NCBI RefSeq assembly: GCF_024749285.1
Contig: NZ_CP087196.1
Span: 5,890,001 to 5,954,000 of the forward strand
From: Pseudomonas sp. B21-015
GTDB taxonomy: Bacteria > Pseudomonadota > Gammaproteobacteria > Pseudomonadales > Pseudomonadaceae
DNA: 64,000 nucleotides
Direction of reading: 5' to 3'
Under the pieces are notes generated by a model, which made no database searches, was not told where the DNA came from, and saw only the letters and a program-made list of their open reading frames with translations. This document shows, piece by piece, positions 48,197 through 59,187 of this stretch (the first letter of the stretch is position 1; every line of letters begins with the position of its first letter). The translations under genes and the position numbers were made by a program.

Positions 48197-49012
48197 TCAG
48201 TAGCCGTTGGAGCCGTAATCAATCTGGAAATCGAAACCGGTGATGCGCTCAACGCCTGTCTCGAGCTGGCCATCCGGCAACAGCCGCAACCACCGATACC
48301 CCGGCGCCTGCTCATTTACCTTGAAATCATCGCTGCCCGGCTCGAACTGAATGCAGGTCGAGGGCGATGCCATCAGGCGAACGCCATTGCGCAGTTGATC
48401 AATTTCCTGATGCACATGCCCCCAAAGCACTGCGCGAACTTGAGGAAAGCGATCCAGCACCGCGAACAACGCCTCTGGATTGCGCAATCCAATGGGCTCC
48501 ATCCACGCACACCCGATCGACACCGGATGATGATGGAAACACACCAGATGATGCCGTTGCGGTGCTTCGCTCAACGAGCGCACGAGCAACTGCAACTGCT
48601 CATCCTGCAAATACCCCGGCACCGACCCCGGCACGGCAGAGTCGAGCAACGTAACCCGCCAGTTGCCGATGTCCACCACCGGCTCCAGCAGCGCACTCTG
48701 CACGGCCGCCTCGGCCATGATCCGTGGCTCGTCATGATTGCCGGGAATCCAGCGTCCCGGTGCATCGATCTGCCGCGTCAGGTCACGAAACAATTGGTAC
48801 GACTCCAGCGTGCCGTCCTGGGACAGATCGCCACTGGCAATCATCAGATCGATTCGCGGCTGCTGCTTCATTACCAGCTCAATCACTTGTTGCAGGCTGT
48901 CGCGGGTATTCATGCCTAGCAACGTCCCGTCCGCCTCGGCAAACAGATGACTGTCGGAGAGTTGCACCAGCAACGCCGGATCGGCGGTGGTCAATGTGGA
49001 TACGCTCGGCAA
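48197..49012 (-). CDS. cpdA: 3',5'-cyclic-AMP phosphodiesterase
   Basis: A 271-residue class III metallophosphodiesterase that lowers cAMP and so restrains Vfr-dependent genes. Metal ligands: LSDSHLFAEADG, ASGDLSQDG, GNHDEPRI, CFHHHPVS, LWGHVHQE. No good ATG is found. I chose TTG (read MPSVSTLTTADP) with GGGAG six bases upstream; an in-frame TTG 20 codons earlier and a later TTG also exist. The C-terminus ends IDYGSNGY. Confidence 0.92.
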   Translation of the reverse strand: MPSVSTLTTADPALLVQLSDSHLFAEADGTLLGMNTRDSLQQVIELVMKQQPRIDLMIASGDLSQDGTLESYQLFRDLTRQIDAPGRWIPGNHDEPRIMAEAAVQSALLEPVVDIGNWRVTLLDSAVPGSVPGYLQDEQLQLLVRSLSEAPQRHHLVCFHHHPVSIGCAWMEPIGLRNPEALFAVLDRFPQVRAVLWGHVHQEIDQLRNGVRLMASPSTCIQFEPGSDDFKVNEQAPGYRWLRLLPDGQLETGVERITGFDFQIDYGSNGY

Positions 49013-49123
49013 GGCGTTCTCCCAGGGCGTGATCACGGGATTGATGAGTGCCGCAATTATGCTGGGGGACAATCAAAAGAGGAAACCTGTGAACCGGACG
49101 CAGTTCACAACTACACAGGGCTC

Positions 49124-49576
49124 TTAGCGCACAACGGCGTATTCGTGCCCGCAAGCTAGACAATGACTCAGCCATTCCCCCAGGAACAGATTGAGCTGAG
49201 CCTTTTCATCCGGCTGATGCATCGCGGCGTTCGGGTAAGGATAGATGCCGCGAAAGCGTCGTGCATGTTCGGCGCTGATGACTTCGGCCATCCGTGCGTC
49301 GTGGTACACCTGCACTTCCAGTTGCGGCACCGGCAACCACGGCAAGCTGTGTTCCTGACGCACTTGCAGGGTGGTGGTGTACGGACAGGCTTGCAGCACT
49401 TCCAGGGCCAGTACGCCAAGCATCTGGTCGCCCTGGGTCACGGCAATGCGCCGGGCCGCCGGATCGTTGCGCATGTCCGGCAACAGTCGCATCAGGCGCG
49501 CGTAGTTGGCCTCGCAGGAGGCTTGCAGCCCCACGAGGTCAACCCGATAGCGATCGCGCAGTTTGTTTACGACCAT
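49124..49576 (-). CDS. DUF1249 family protein
   Basis: A 150-residue soluble protein. It starts MVVNKLRDRYRVDLVGLQASC and contains the family's EVQVYHDARMAEVISAEH and YPYPNAAMHQPDEKAQLNLFLGEWL blocks; several conserved acidic and aromatic residues but no known catalytic motif. It overlaps nudF by ten bases and precedes cpdA by 111 bases, an order also seen in E. coli (nudF-yqiB-cpdA), where the homologue is YqiB. Function unknown. Confidence 0.88.
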   Translation of the reverse strand: MVVNKLRDRYRVDLVGLQASCEANYARLMRLLPDMRNDPAARRIAVTQGDQMLGVLALEVLQACPYTTTLQVRQEHSLPWLPVPQLEVQVYHDARMAEVISAEHARRFRGIYPYPNAAMHQPDEKAQLNLFLGEWLSHCLACGHEYAVVR

Positions 49577-50184
49577 AACCCCCTCACTTCCACGCGGTTC
49601 AAAGCCAGCCATTGCAAGGCAATGATGCTTGCCGCGTTGGCAATACGTCCATCGCGCATGGCTTGCAGGGCATCTTCGAAGGCCCAGACCGTGACGCGAA
49701 TATCTTCTGCCTCTTCCTCCAGCCCATGCAGGCCGCCAACCCCGGCACTGTCGCAACGCCCCAGGTACAAATGCACAAATTCGTTACTGCCACCCGGCGA
49801 TGGAAAATACTTGGTCATCGGCCAGAGTGCCCCGAATACAAGCCCAGCTTCCTCCTGCGCTTCGCGGTGAGCAACTTCTTCCGGTATTTCATCCTTGTCG
49901 ATCAGACCGGCGACCAGTTCGATCAGCCATGGATTATCGGTCTTGCCCATGGCGCCGACGCGAAACTGCTCGATCAGCACCACTTCGTCGCGCTGTGGAT
50001 CGTAAGGCAGCACGCACACCGCATCGTGGCGCACGAACACTTCACGGTTGATCTGGCGACTCATGCCACCGGCGAACAATTCGTGGCGCAAGTGCACGCG
50101 GTCGAGCTTGTAGAAGCCCTCGTAGCACTTTTCGCGCCGAACGATATCAACGGTGGTCGGAATGGCGTTGGCAAAATCAGTCAT
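49567..50184 (-). CDS. nudF: ADP-ribose pyrophosphatase
   Basis: A 205-residue Nudix hydrolase that cleaves ADP-ribose to AMP and ribose-5-phosphate. The Nudix box GLIDKDEIPEEVAHREAQEEAGL fits G-x5-E-x7-REUXEEXGU. The PSPGGSNEFVHLYLG loop after the box is typical of ADP-ribose enzymes. First gene of the nudF-DUF1249-cpdA-yqiA-parE series. Its promoter must lie in the 228-base gap before the divergent lipoprotein gene. Confidence 0.95.
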   Translation of the reverse strand: MTDFANAIPTTVDIVRREKCYEGFYKLDRVHLRHELFAGGMSRQINREVFVRHDAVCVLPYDPQRDEVVLIEQFRVGAMGKTDNPWLIELVAGLIDKDEIPEEVAHREAQEEAGLVFGALWPMTKYFPSPGGSNEFVHLYLGRCDSAGVGGLHGLEEEAEDIRVTVWAFEDALQAMRDGRIANAASIIALQWLALNRVEVRGLWS

Positions 50185-50412
50185 GACAATCCTCTTTACT
50201 GCAAATCCGATCCGAGGCTCCTTTTTGTTACTTGCAACCCCGACTTCGCGCCATCCTAACGCGCCCGCGATGTTTGATGCAGCCCCTTTACAGTCAGCGG
50301 GATAGACGGTGAAGACGAAACCAACTCTAATTAGCTTAGTGGCGAACTGACTGCTTCGTTGATAGTCGAAGCGGGTAACTTTTCGCCTTCCCCTGTTTCA
50401 TAAAGGACGCCC

Positions 50413-51159
50413 ATGTCGCTTTTCAAGATCGCCTCCGTGGCCGCCATCGCCCTGACCCTGGGTGCGTGCCAGAGTCTTTTCCAGCCCAATTACCGGGCGC
50501 CGCTGGAAACCACCCGCGACGCTTCCGAACAGCTGAAACCGGGTTGCGCCAACCCTGAATGCCCGCTGGTGAACATCGATACGCTGCGTTTCCCGGCTGA
50601 GCCTGCGCTTGACGGCATCATCGAAAAACGCCTGCTGCAAATGACCCGCACCTCGCCCGACGCCCCTATAGCGCCGACGCTGGCAGCGTATCGCGAGCAG
50701 TTTTTGAACAGTGCCGGCCCTCGCTACAGCAGCTATCTGCAAGCCAAGGTACGTGAGCAGCATGACGGCTTGGTGATCATTGAATTGTCCAGCTACCTGG
50801 ATGACGGCGGTGCCCATGGCACGCCGGGCCGCGGCTTCATCAACTACTCACGCCAACAGCATAAAGTGCTGACGCTGTCGGACATGGTGATCCCGGGCCA
50901 GGAAGAAGCGTTCTGGAAAGCAGCCCAAGTGGCGCACAACAGCTGGCTGATCAGCACCAAACTCGATCAGGAGCCGGAGTTCGTCAAGAGCTGGCCCTTC
51001 GTGAAAACCCAGAACGTGGCGTTGACGTACGGCGGGGTGATCCTCAAGTACGAAGTGAGCACCCTCGCGCCTTACGCGCTGGGCCACGTCGAACTGAAGA
51101 TCCCCTACCCACGCCTGAACGGCATTCTCAAGCCTGAGCTGTTTCCCGGCCGTAGCTGA
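50413..51159 (+). CDS. DUF3298/DUF4163-type lipoprotein
   Basis: A 248-residue lipoprotein with lipobox LTLGAC (Cys19). A DUF4163-like segment (about 50-140) and a DUF3298 segment (about 150-240) follow; SSYLDDGGAHGTPGRGFINY and LTLSDMVIPGQEEAFWKAAQ are characteristic of the RsiV-like group. Corresponds to PA4972 by position. RsiV relatives bind lysozyme in Bacillus, but no such role is shown here. The 3' end overlaps convergent cytX by 32 bases. Confidence 0.83.
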   Translation: MSLFKIASVAAIALTLGACQSLFQPNYRAPLETTRDASEQLKPGCANPECPLVNIDTLRFPAEPALDGIIEKRLLQMTRTSPDAPIAPTLAAYREQFLNSAGPRYSSYLQAKVREQHDGLVIIELSSYLDDGGAHGTPGRGFINYSRQQHKVLTLSDMVIPGQEEAFWKAAQVAHNSWLISTKLDQEPEFVKSWPFVKTQNVALTYGGVILKYEVSTLAPYALGHVELKIPYPRLNGILKPELFPGRS

Positions 51160-52420
51160 AGGCTCGACCGAGCACCAGTTGCAGCAGCCCTGCCAGAATC
51201 AACGACGGCAGGGTTGCGCCGATGTCCGGATACAGATTAGCCAGCAAATGATAGGTGCTCACCCCGCCCAACCAGGCGAGTAGCGCCGGCCAGCGCAAGG
51301 CAGCCGAGGCCACTTGGCTACTGCGTTTGCGCAGGATGAAGTGATCCACCAGCACCACGCCGAACAGCGGCGCAAACACCGAGCCGATCAACAGCAGGAA
51401 GTTTTGATACTGGGCCAATGGCGCCAGGCACGCGATCAGCGTGCAGATCACGCCGATGGCCAAGGCCAGATGCTCAACTTTCAAGCGCAACAGAATCCCG
51501 CTGGATACCGCCGCCGAATGAATATCGGCAAAGGCATTTTCTGATTCATCCAACAGAATCAGCAGCAGCGGAATTCCCAGACCGGCACCGGCCAGCGCCA
51601 GCAGCAAGGCATTCACTTCACCGCTCGGCGCGAACGCCAGGGTGTACGCCACGCCCAGACTCATCAGCCAGAAGTTACCGATAAAGAAGCCCAGTGCCGT
51701 GCCGCCGAAGACATTCTTCGCACGCTTGCCGAAACGCGAGTAGTCGGCAATCAGCGGCAACCAGGACAGCGGCATCGCGATCGCGATGTCGAAGCCCACG
51801 GCAAACGGCATCGAACCGTCACCGGCCTGCGCCCACAATACGGCCAGATCGGCCTTGGCGAACAGGTTCCAGGTCAGCCAGATGCACGCAGCCAGCAGCA
51901 GCCAGATACCCCACTTGCGCAGGATCTTGCGCACGAAAGTCAGCGGGCCGCTGACGGCGAGCAAGGTGGCCAGTGCACCGAAGAACAGCGTCCACAACAG
52001 CGGATTCGACAGCAGGCTGCCTTCGCTGAATGCACGGGCGCCGAGCAGGCTGGCAGCGTCGCGCATCACGATGATTTCGAATGCCCCCCAACCGATCAGT
52101 TGCAACAGGTTCAACACCGCCGGAAGGCTGGCGCCTTTTTTACCGAGGCTGAGTTTGAGTGCCGCCATCGACGACAGGCCGGTGTCGCTACCAATCACGC
52201 CGACAGCGGCCAGCAACAGCACGCCGACCAGCGTGCCGAGAAAAATCGCCAGCAACGAGCCGGACAGGCCCAGACCCGGGGCGAGCAGCGCGCCGGTCTG
52301 CAACACCATCAGGCCAATGCCGAGGGAGAACCACAGGGAAAACAGATCGCGGCCGCCGAAGACGCGTTTGTCGGTCGGCACCGCGATATCCGGGGAGTAA
52401 GTGCTGGGTTGGATGCTCAA
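51128..52420 (-). CDS. cytX: CytX-type NCS1 transporter, probable hydroxymethylpyrimidine importer
   Basis: A 430-residue inner-membrane protein with about twelve hydrophobic segments, of the NCS1 (cytosine/purine/thiamine precursor) family. CytX members are linked by TPP riboswitches to thiamine genes and are thought to import the HMP precursor. It lies downstream of thiC on the same strand and may share its riboswitch-controlled message. The likely start is TTG (read MSIQPSTYSPD) with GAGAT upstream; the longer frame reads a REP element. A REP doublet sits between thiC and this gene. Confidence 0.85.
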   Translation of the reverse strand: MSIQPSTYSPDIAVPTDKRVFGGRDLFSLWFSLGIGLMVLQTGALLAPGLGLSGSLLAIFLGTLVGVLLLAAVGVIGSDTGLSSMAALKLSLGKKGASLPAVLNLLQLIGWGAFEIIVMRDAASLLGARAFSEGSLLSNPLLWTLFFGALATLLAVSGPLTFVRKILRKWGIWLLLAACIWLTWNLFAKADLAVLWAQAGDGSMPFAVGFDIAIAMPLSWLPLIADYSRFGKRAKNVFGGTALGFFIGNFWLMSLGVAYTLAFAPSGEVNALLLALAGAGLGIPLLLILLDESENAFADIHSAAVSSGILLRLKVEHLALAIGVICTLIACLAPLAQYQNFLLLIGSVFAPLFGVVLVDHFILRKRSSQVASAALRWPALLAWLGGVSTYHLLANLYPDIGATLPSLILAGLLQLVLGRAFSYGRETAQA

Positions 52421-52461
52421 GGGTGTTATCTCAGAGGAACATTTGTTGTTTTTTTGATCGC

Positions 52462-52535
52462 TATCGCGGGCAAGCCCGCTCCCACAGGGGATGTGTGTAC
52501 GACACAAGCCATGTGGGAGCGGGCTTGCCCGCGAT
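52462..52535. repeat. REP doublet between thiC and cytX, GCGGGCAAGCCCGCTCCCA family
   Basis: Arms 52462-52486 and 52512-52535 are inverted copies with a 25-base spacer, 27 bases past the thiC stop side and 42 bases before cytX. It may attenuate or stabilise parts of the shared thiamine transcript. Confidence 0.92.
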
Positions 52536-52569
52536 GGGGCCCTCTCAGGCCCCGACCTTTCGGATCAAA

Positions 52570-54723
<2,154 letters not shown>

Positions 54724-54731
54724 ACCCGGCC

Positions 54732-54761
54732 AGTCTAGACATAACCGGCAAAGAACGCCAA
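54732..54761 (-). promoter_or_regulatory. Possible sigma-70 promoter of thiC
   Basis: On the minus strand TTGGCG and TAGACT are 18 bases apart, placing the transcript start at the edge of the riboswitch P1 stem. The rest of the gap toward the tolC-type gene (54762-54919) holds no other visible feature. Confidence 0.5.
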
Positions 54762-54919
54762 CACCGCAGCAAACACCATGATGAGTGGCGCAATTACCGG
54801 ATTGTTGCCGTGCCTGCGTGCAACTACACTCGCTACGCCGTGCGGCGCCTTGACGCTGCAGGGCGCCCCACCGTAGCCTTGCAGCTCAAATTATCAGCGT
54901 AATTTTTAGGGATGGCCTC

Positions 54920-56352
54920 ATGCTGCGCAAACTCTCACTGGCCCTTGCCGTGTCTTGTGCGTCCAACGGAATGGCCTGGGCAGCTGAAGCGCCCTTATCG
55001 ACCAGGACTGACCTGGTCAGCGTCTATCAGGAAGCGGTGGACAACAACGCCGATATCGCCGCCGCCCGCGCCCAATACGGCGCCCAGAAGGAAGTTGTGC
55101 CCCAGGCCCGCGCCGGGCTGCTGCCCAACCTGTCGGCCGGTGCCGACATAAACAACACCCGTACCGCGCTCGATCAGCCATCGGTGATCTCGACCCGCAG
55201 CGGCACGGCGTATCAGGCGACCCTGTCGCAACCGATTTTCCGCGCCGACCGCTGGTTCCAGTTCCAGGCCGCCAAGGACGTCAACGAACAGGCCGCCTTG
55301 CAACTCTCGGCCACCGAACAGAACCTGATCCTGCAAAGCGCCGAAAGCTATTTCAACGTGCTGCGCAGCCAGGACACCCTGGCCTCGACCAAGGCCGAAG
55401 AAGCAGCCTTCAAACGCCAGCTCGACCAGTCCAACGAGCGCTTCGACGTCGGCCTGTCGGACAAGACCGATGTGCTGCAATCCCAGGCCAGTTACGACAC
55501 GGCACGGGCCAACCGGATTCTCGCTCAGCGTCAGGTGGATGACGCGTTCGAAGCGCTGATCACCCTGACCAACCGTCAGTACAACTCGATCCAGGGCATT
55601 GTCCATACCTTGCCGATCCTGCCGCCAGCGCCGAACGACGCCAAGGCCTGGGTCGACACCGCCGCCAAGCAGAACCTCAATCTGCTGGCCAGCAACTACG
55701 CGGTGAGCGCCGCCGAGGAAACCCTCAAGCAGCGCAAGGCCGGACATGCACCCACCCTGGATGCAGTCGCGCAATACAAGAAAGGTGACAACGACGCCCT
55801 CGGCTTTACCAACCCGAGCGCGACCGGCGTGCGTTACGGCGGCGATGTGGAACAACGCACCGTCGGCCTGCAATTGAGCATTCCGCTCTACAGCGGCGGG
55901 CTCACCAGCTCCCAGGTGCGTGAGTCTTATTCACGGCTGGATCAAACGGAACAACAACGCGAAGCCCTGCGTCGCCAAGTCGTGGAAAATACCCGCAACC
56001 TGCACCGCGCCGTCAACACCGACGTCGAGCAGGTGCAGGCACGCCGGCAGTCGATCATCTCCAACCAGAGCGCGGTGGAAGCGACCGAAATCGGTTATCA
56101 GGTGGGGACGCGCAACATCGTCGACGTGCTCGACGCCCAGCGTCAGCTGTACACCTCGGTGCGCAACTACAACAACACCCGCTACGACTACATCCTCGAC
56201 AACCTGCGTTTGAAGCAAGCCGCCGGCACCTTGAACCCGGGGATTTGCAAGACCTGACGCGTTATCTCAAAGCCGACTACAACCCGGACAAGGACTTCCT
56301 GCCACCGGATCTGGCCAAGGCTGCGGCGGAGCAATTGAAAGCGAAGCCTTAA
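54920..56352 (+). CDS. tolC: TolC-family outer-membrane efflux protein, frameshifted near the 3' end
   Basis: A TolC/OpmH-type channel for type I secretion and efflux. A signal peptide (ending AWAAE) and two outer-membrane-factor repeats are clear: DLVSVYQEAVDNNADIAAARAQ in the first and VGLQLSIPLYSGGLTSSQVRE in the second. The frame stops after LNPGICKT at 56257. Adding one G to the run of four near 56240 restores LNPGDLQDLTRYLKADYN and a stop at 56350-56352, giving about 477 residues, normal for the family. The lost tail is outside the barrel core, so the truncated form might still fold, but a sequencing error is more likely. Position matches PA4974 (opmH). Confidence 0.88.
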
Positions 56353-56373
56353 AAAGCAAAAGATCGCAAAAGC

Positions 56374-56452
56374 AAAAGATCGCAGCCTTCGGCAGCTCCT
56401 ACAGGGTGTACATCAATCCCAATGTAGGAGCTGCCGAAGGCTGCGATCTTTT
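56374..56452. repeat. REP doublet, GTAGGAGCTGCCGAAGGCTG family
   Basis: Perfect 29-base arms at 56374-56402 and 56424-56452. A partial extra copy of the AAAAGCAAAAGATCGC end precedes the first arm. Between convergent tolC-type and waaA genes. Confidence 0.93.
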
Positions 56453-56470
56453 TGTTTCAGGCAACTCGGT

Positions 56471-57748
56471 CTAACGCTCGATCAACCGCCCCAAGCCATC
56501 CATCAACCGCTGCAACGCGCCCTGATTGGTGCGCATCACCTTCAGCCCCGCCTCGGCCATCCGCTGCGCATCGCGCGGCAGTTCTAACAGCCGCTGCACT
56601 GCCAGCGCCAGACTTTCGGCATCATCGACCTCGGCCAACGCCCCGGCGCTGCGCAACTGTGCGGCGATCTCGAGGAAGTTGAACAGGTGCGGCCCGCTGA
56701 GCACCGGTTTGGCCAGGGCTGCCGGCTCCAGCAGGTTATGCCCGCCGTTCGGCACCAGGCTGCCACCGACGAACGCGCTGTCGGCCAAGGCGTAGAGAAA
56801 CAGCAACTCGCCCATGGTATCGCCCAGCAGCACCGACGTGCCGGCGGTAACCGGCTCGCCTGTCGAACGCCGTACCGTGGCGAACCCCTGCTGCCGGCAC
56901 AACTCGAACACCGGGTTGAAGCGCTCCGGATGACGCGGCACCAGAATCAGCAAGGCGTCGGGATGACTTGCCAGCAGCCGACGATGGGCAGCCAGCACCA
57001 CTTCGTCTTCACCTTCATGGGTACTCGCGGCGATCCACACCGGACGCTCCTGCGCCTGCCATTGCCCACGCAACTCGGCGGCACGCTGCAACAATTGCGG
57101 GTCGATGGTCAGGTCGAACTTGATCGAACCGGTCACTTCGACAGTTTCCGGGCGCGCCCCCAAATCGCGAAAACGCTGCGCCTCGGTTTCAGTCTGCACC
57201 GCGAACAGGCTCATCTCGGCGAGCATCGGACGGGTCAGTTCAGGGAAGCGGCCATAGCCCTTGGCTGAGCGTTCGGACAGTCGCGCATTGGCCAACGCCA
57301 CGGGAATTCCGCGCTTGGCGCATTGATGGATATGGTTGGGCCAGAGCTCGGTTTCCATGATGACCGCCAGTTTCGGTCGGGCCCGATCAAGGAATCGCTT
57401 TGCTGCGCAGGGCAAGTCGTAAGGCAAATAGCAGTGCTGAATGCGCGGCTCGTCGGCGAACAGCGCCTGGATGCGCTCGGAGCCGGTCGGGGTCATGCAG
57501 GTGACGGTGATCGGCAGCGTCGGATAACGTTGCAACAAGGCACGAATCATCGGCGCCGCGGCGATGCTTTCGCCCACCGACACCGCATGCACCCAGAGGC
57601 CGTCCGGTTTCATCACCGGCAGCGCGAGGGAGAAGCGCTCGCCAATGCGCCTGGCGTACGCCGGCGCCTTGCGCGCCCGCAGCCAAAGCCGAATCGCCAC
57701 CAATGGCAGCCCCAGGTAAAACAGCGCGGTGTAGAGAGTTCTATTCAT
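56471..57748 (-). CDS. waaA: Kdo transferase
   Basis: A 425-residue membrane-anchored GT30 glycosyltransferase that adds Kdo to lipid A precursor. VHAVSVGESIAAAPM, PRHPERF and FVGGSLVPNGGHNLLEPAA are typical. A hydrophobic anchor covers about residues 7-25. The start MNRTLYTALFYLG fits the family; the longer frame reads upstream sequence. Its neighbour is a LysR gene 22 bases upstream, on the same strand. Confidence 0.96.
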   Translation of the reverse strand: MNRTLYTALFYLGLPLVAIRLWLRARKAPAYARRIGERFSLALPVMKPDGLWVHAVSVGESIAAAPMIRALLQRYPTLPITVTCMTPTGSERIQALFADEPRIQHCYLPYDLPCAAKRFLDRARPKLAVIMETELWPNHIHQCAKRGIPVALANARLSERSAKGYGRFPELTRPMLAEMSLFAVQTETEAQRFRDLGARPETVEVTGSIKFDLTIDPQLLQRAAELRGQWQAQERPVWIAASTHEGEDEVVLAAHRRLLASHPDALLILVPRHPERFNPVFELCRQQGFATVRRSTGEPVTAGTSVLLGDTMGELLFLYALADSAFVGGSLVPNGGHNLLEPAALAKPVLSGPHLFNFLEIAAQLRSAGALAEVDDAESLALAVQRLLELPRDAQRMAEAGLKVMRTNQGALQRLMDGLGRLIER

Positions 57749-57770
57749 GGCGGCGGAGTTTATCGGTTTT

Positions 57771-58661
57771 TTAGCCGATCGCCTGCAAGTGCACGGCAAA
57801 ACGTTCCGCCAGCCAACGAGCTGCCGGGCCGAGGGGCTCGTCGCGGCGCCAGACCAGTTCGACAATCAATGCCGGCGGAGTCCATTCGCTGGCCAGTTCG
57901 ACCATCAGATTCTGATACGCCGGGTACTGCACCACATGGCGCGGCAACCAGGCCCAGCCGAGACCACGCATCACCCATTCGGCCATCACGTAGAAACTGT
58001 CGGCGCGCCAGACCTGCGGGCTGGCCGGCTCGCTGCCGGGGTAGACGCTGGACTGCGTGGACATCAACAACTGTCGATGCTGTGCCAATTGCTGACAATC
58101 GACCTGCGTCTGCTTCGCCAAGGGATGCCCCACGCCGCACACCGTGACCATTTCGACGCTGCCCAGCACCCTCCGCTCAAGGGCTTCGGGAATCTGTTCG
58201 TGATAGAACAACAAGCCCAGATCGGCCCGACGCTCCACCAATTTGCGCGCGACATCACCCTGAGCGGCGCTGGTCAACTGCACTTCGAGGCTGGGAAACT
58301 TTTCTGCCAGAGCCTCGAAGCTTTCCACCACCGCTTGATAGGGCATCGCCTCGTCCTGAGCCACCCGCAGGCTCGCTTCCTGGCCGCGCATCATCGCCAG
58401 TGCCCGGCCGTTGAGGCGCTCGCATTGGCGCAGCACTTCCCGCGCCTCTTCAAGCAGGGCGGTGCCGGCTTCGGTGAGTTTCGGCTGACGACCGCTGCTG
58501 CGATCGAACAGGCTGACGCCCAAGTCTTCTTCCAGCAGCGCAATCGAACTGCTGACCGCCGACTGCGCCTTGCGCTGATCCCGCGCCACCGCGGAAAACG
58601 AACGTTGTTCCGCGACGCTGACAAACAAGCGCAGCTGTTCCAGATTCCATTGCATGTTCAT
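57771..58661 (-). CDS. LysR-family transcriptional regulator
   Basis: A 296-residue regulator with an N-terminal winged helix (QLRLFVSVAEQRSFSAVARDQ, SAVSSSIALLEEDLG) and a C-terminal ligand domain. It diverges from the SMR transporter gene with a 103-base gap, so that gene is a likely target along with itself. Its ligand cannot be told. Confidence 0.93.
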   Translation of the reverse strand: MNMQWNLEQLRLFVSVAEQRSFSAVARDQRKAQSAVSSSIALLEEDLGVSLFDRSSGRQPKLTEAGTALLEEAREVLRQCERLNGRALAMMRGQEASLRVAQDEAMPYQAVVESFEALAEKFPSLEVQLTSAAQGDVARKLVERRADLGLLFYHEQIPEALERRVLGSVEMVTVCGVGHPLAKQTQVDCQQLAQHRQLLMSTQSSVYPGSEPASPQVWRADSFYVMAEWVMRGLGWAWLPRHVVQYPAYQNLMVELASEWTPPALIVELVWRRDEPLGPAARWLAERFAVHLQAIG

Positions 58662-58764
58662 GGCTCAACCCATCTTCAAAACAGATAGGTAATGACTTTA
58701 CCGCATCTGGCGGATCTCTAAAATGCCGACCTCAGAGAGCAACGCTTCATACGAGGATTGACCC

Positions 58765-59097
58765 ATGACCGCTTACTACTACCTGGCCATCGCCATCTGC
58801 GCCGAAGTAATCGCTACCGTTTCGATGAAAGCGGTCAAGGGTTTCAGCACGCCATTGCCGCTGCTGCTGGTCATCGTCGGTTACGGTATTGCTTTCGGGA
58901 TGCTGACCCTGGTGGTGCGCAGCGTTCCGGTGGGCGTGGCCTACGCGGTGTGGGCCGGCATGGGCATCGTGATGGTCAGCGTCGCGGCGCTGTTTATCTA
59001 CGGGCAGAAGCTGGATGTACCGGCGATGCTGGGGATGGCGCTGATTGTGCTGGGGGTCGTGGTTATTCAGCTGTTCTCCAAGACTGTCGGACACTAA
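58765..59097 (+). CDS. SMR-family (EmrE-type) multidrug transporter
   Basis: A 110-residue protein with four hydrophobic helices. The essential Glu14 sits in ICAEVIATVSMK, and Tyr60 and Trp63 (AYAVWAGMG) match drug-binding positions of EmrE. Proton-coupled export of cationic compounds is expected. Divergent from the LysR gene, which probably regulates it. Matches PA4990 by position. Confidence 0.93.
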   Translation: MTAYYYLAIAICAEVIATVSMKAVKGFSTPLPLLLVIVGYGIAFGMLTLVVRSVPVGVAYAVWAGMGIVMVSVAALFIYGQKLDVPAMLGMALIVLGVVVIQLFSKTVGH

Positions 59098-59187
59098 AAC
59101 CCGAAGCACGATCTATTGATCACCAACAAATCCCCTGCGCATCGAGTCTGTATACTGCGCCCTCGTCTTGAACACTGAGGTCGCTGC

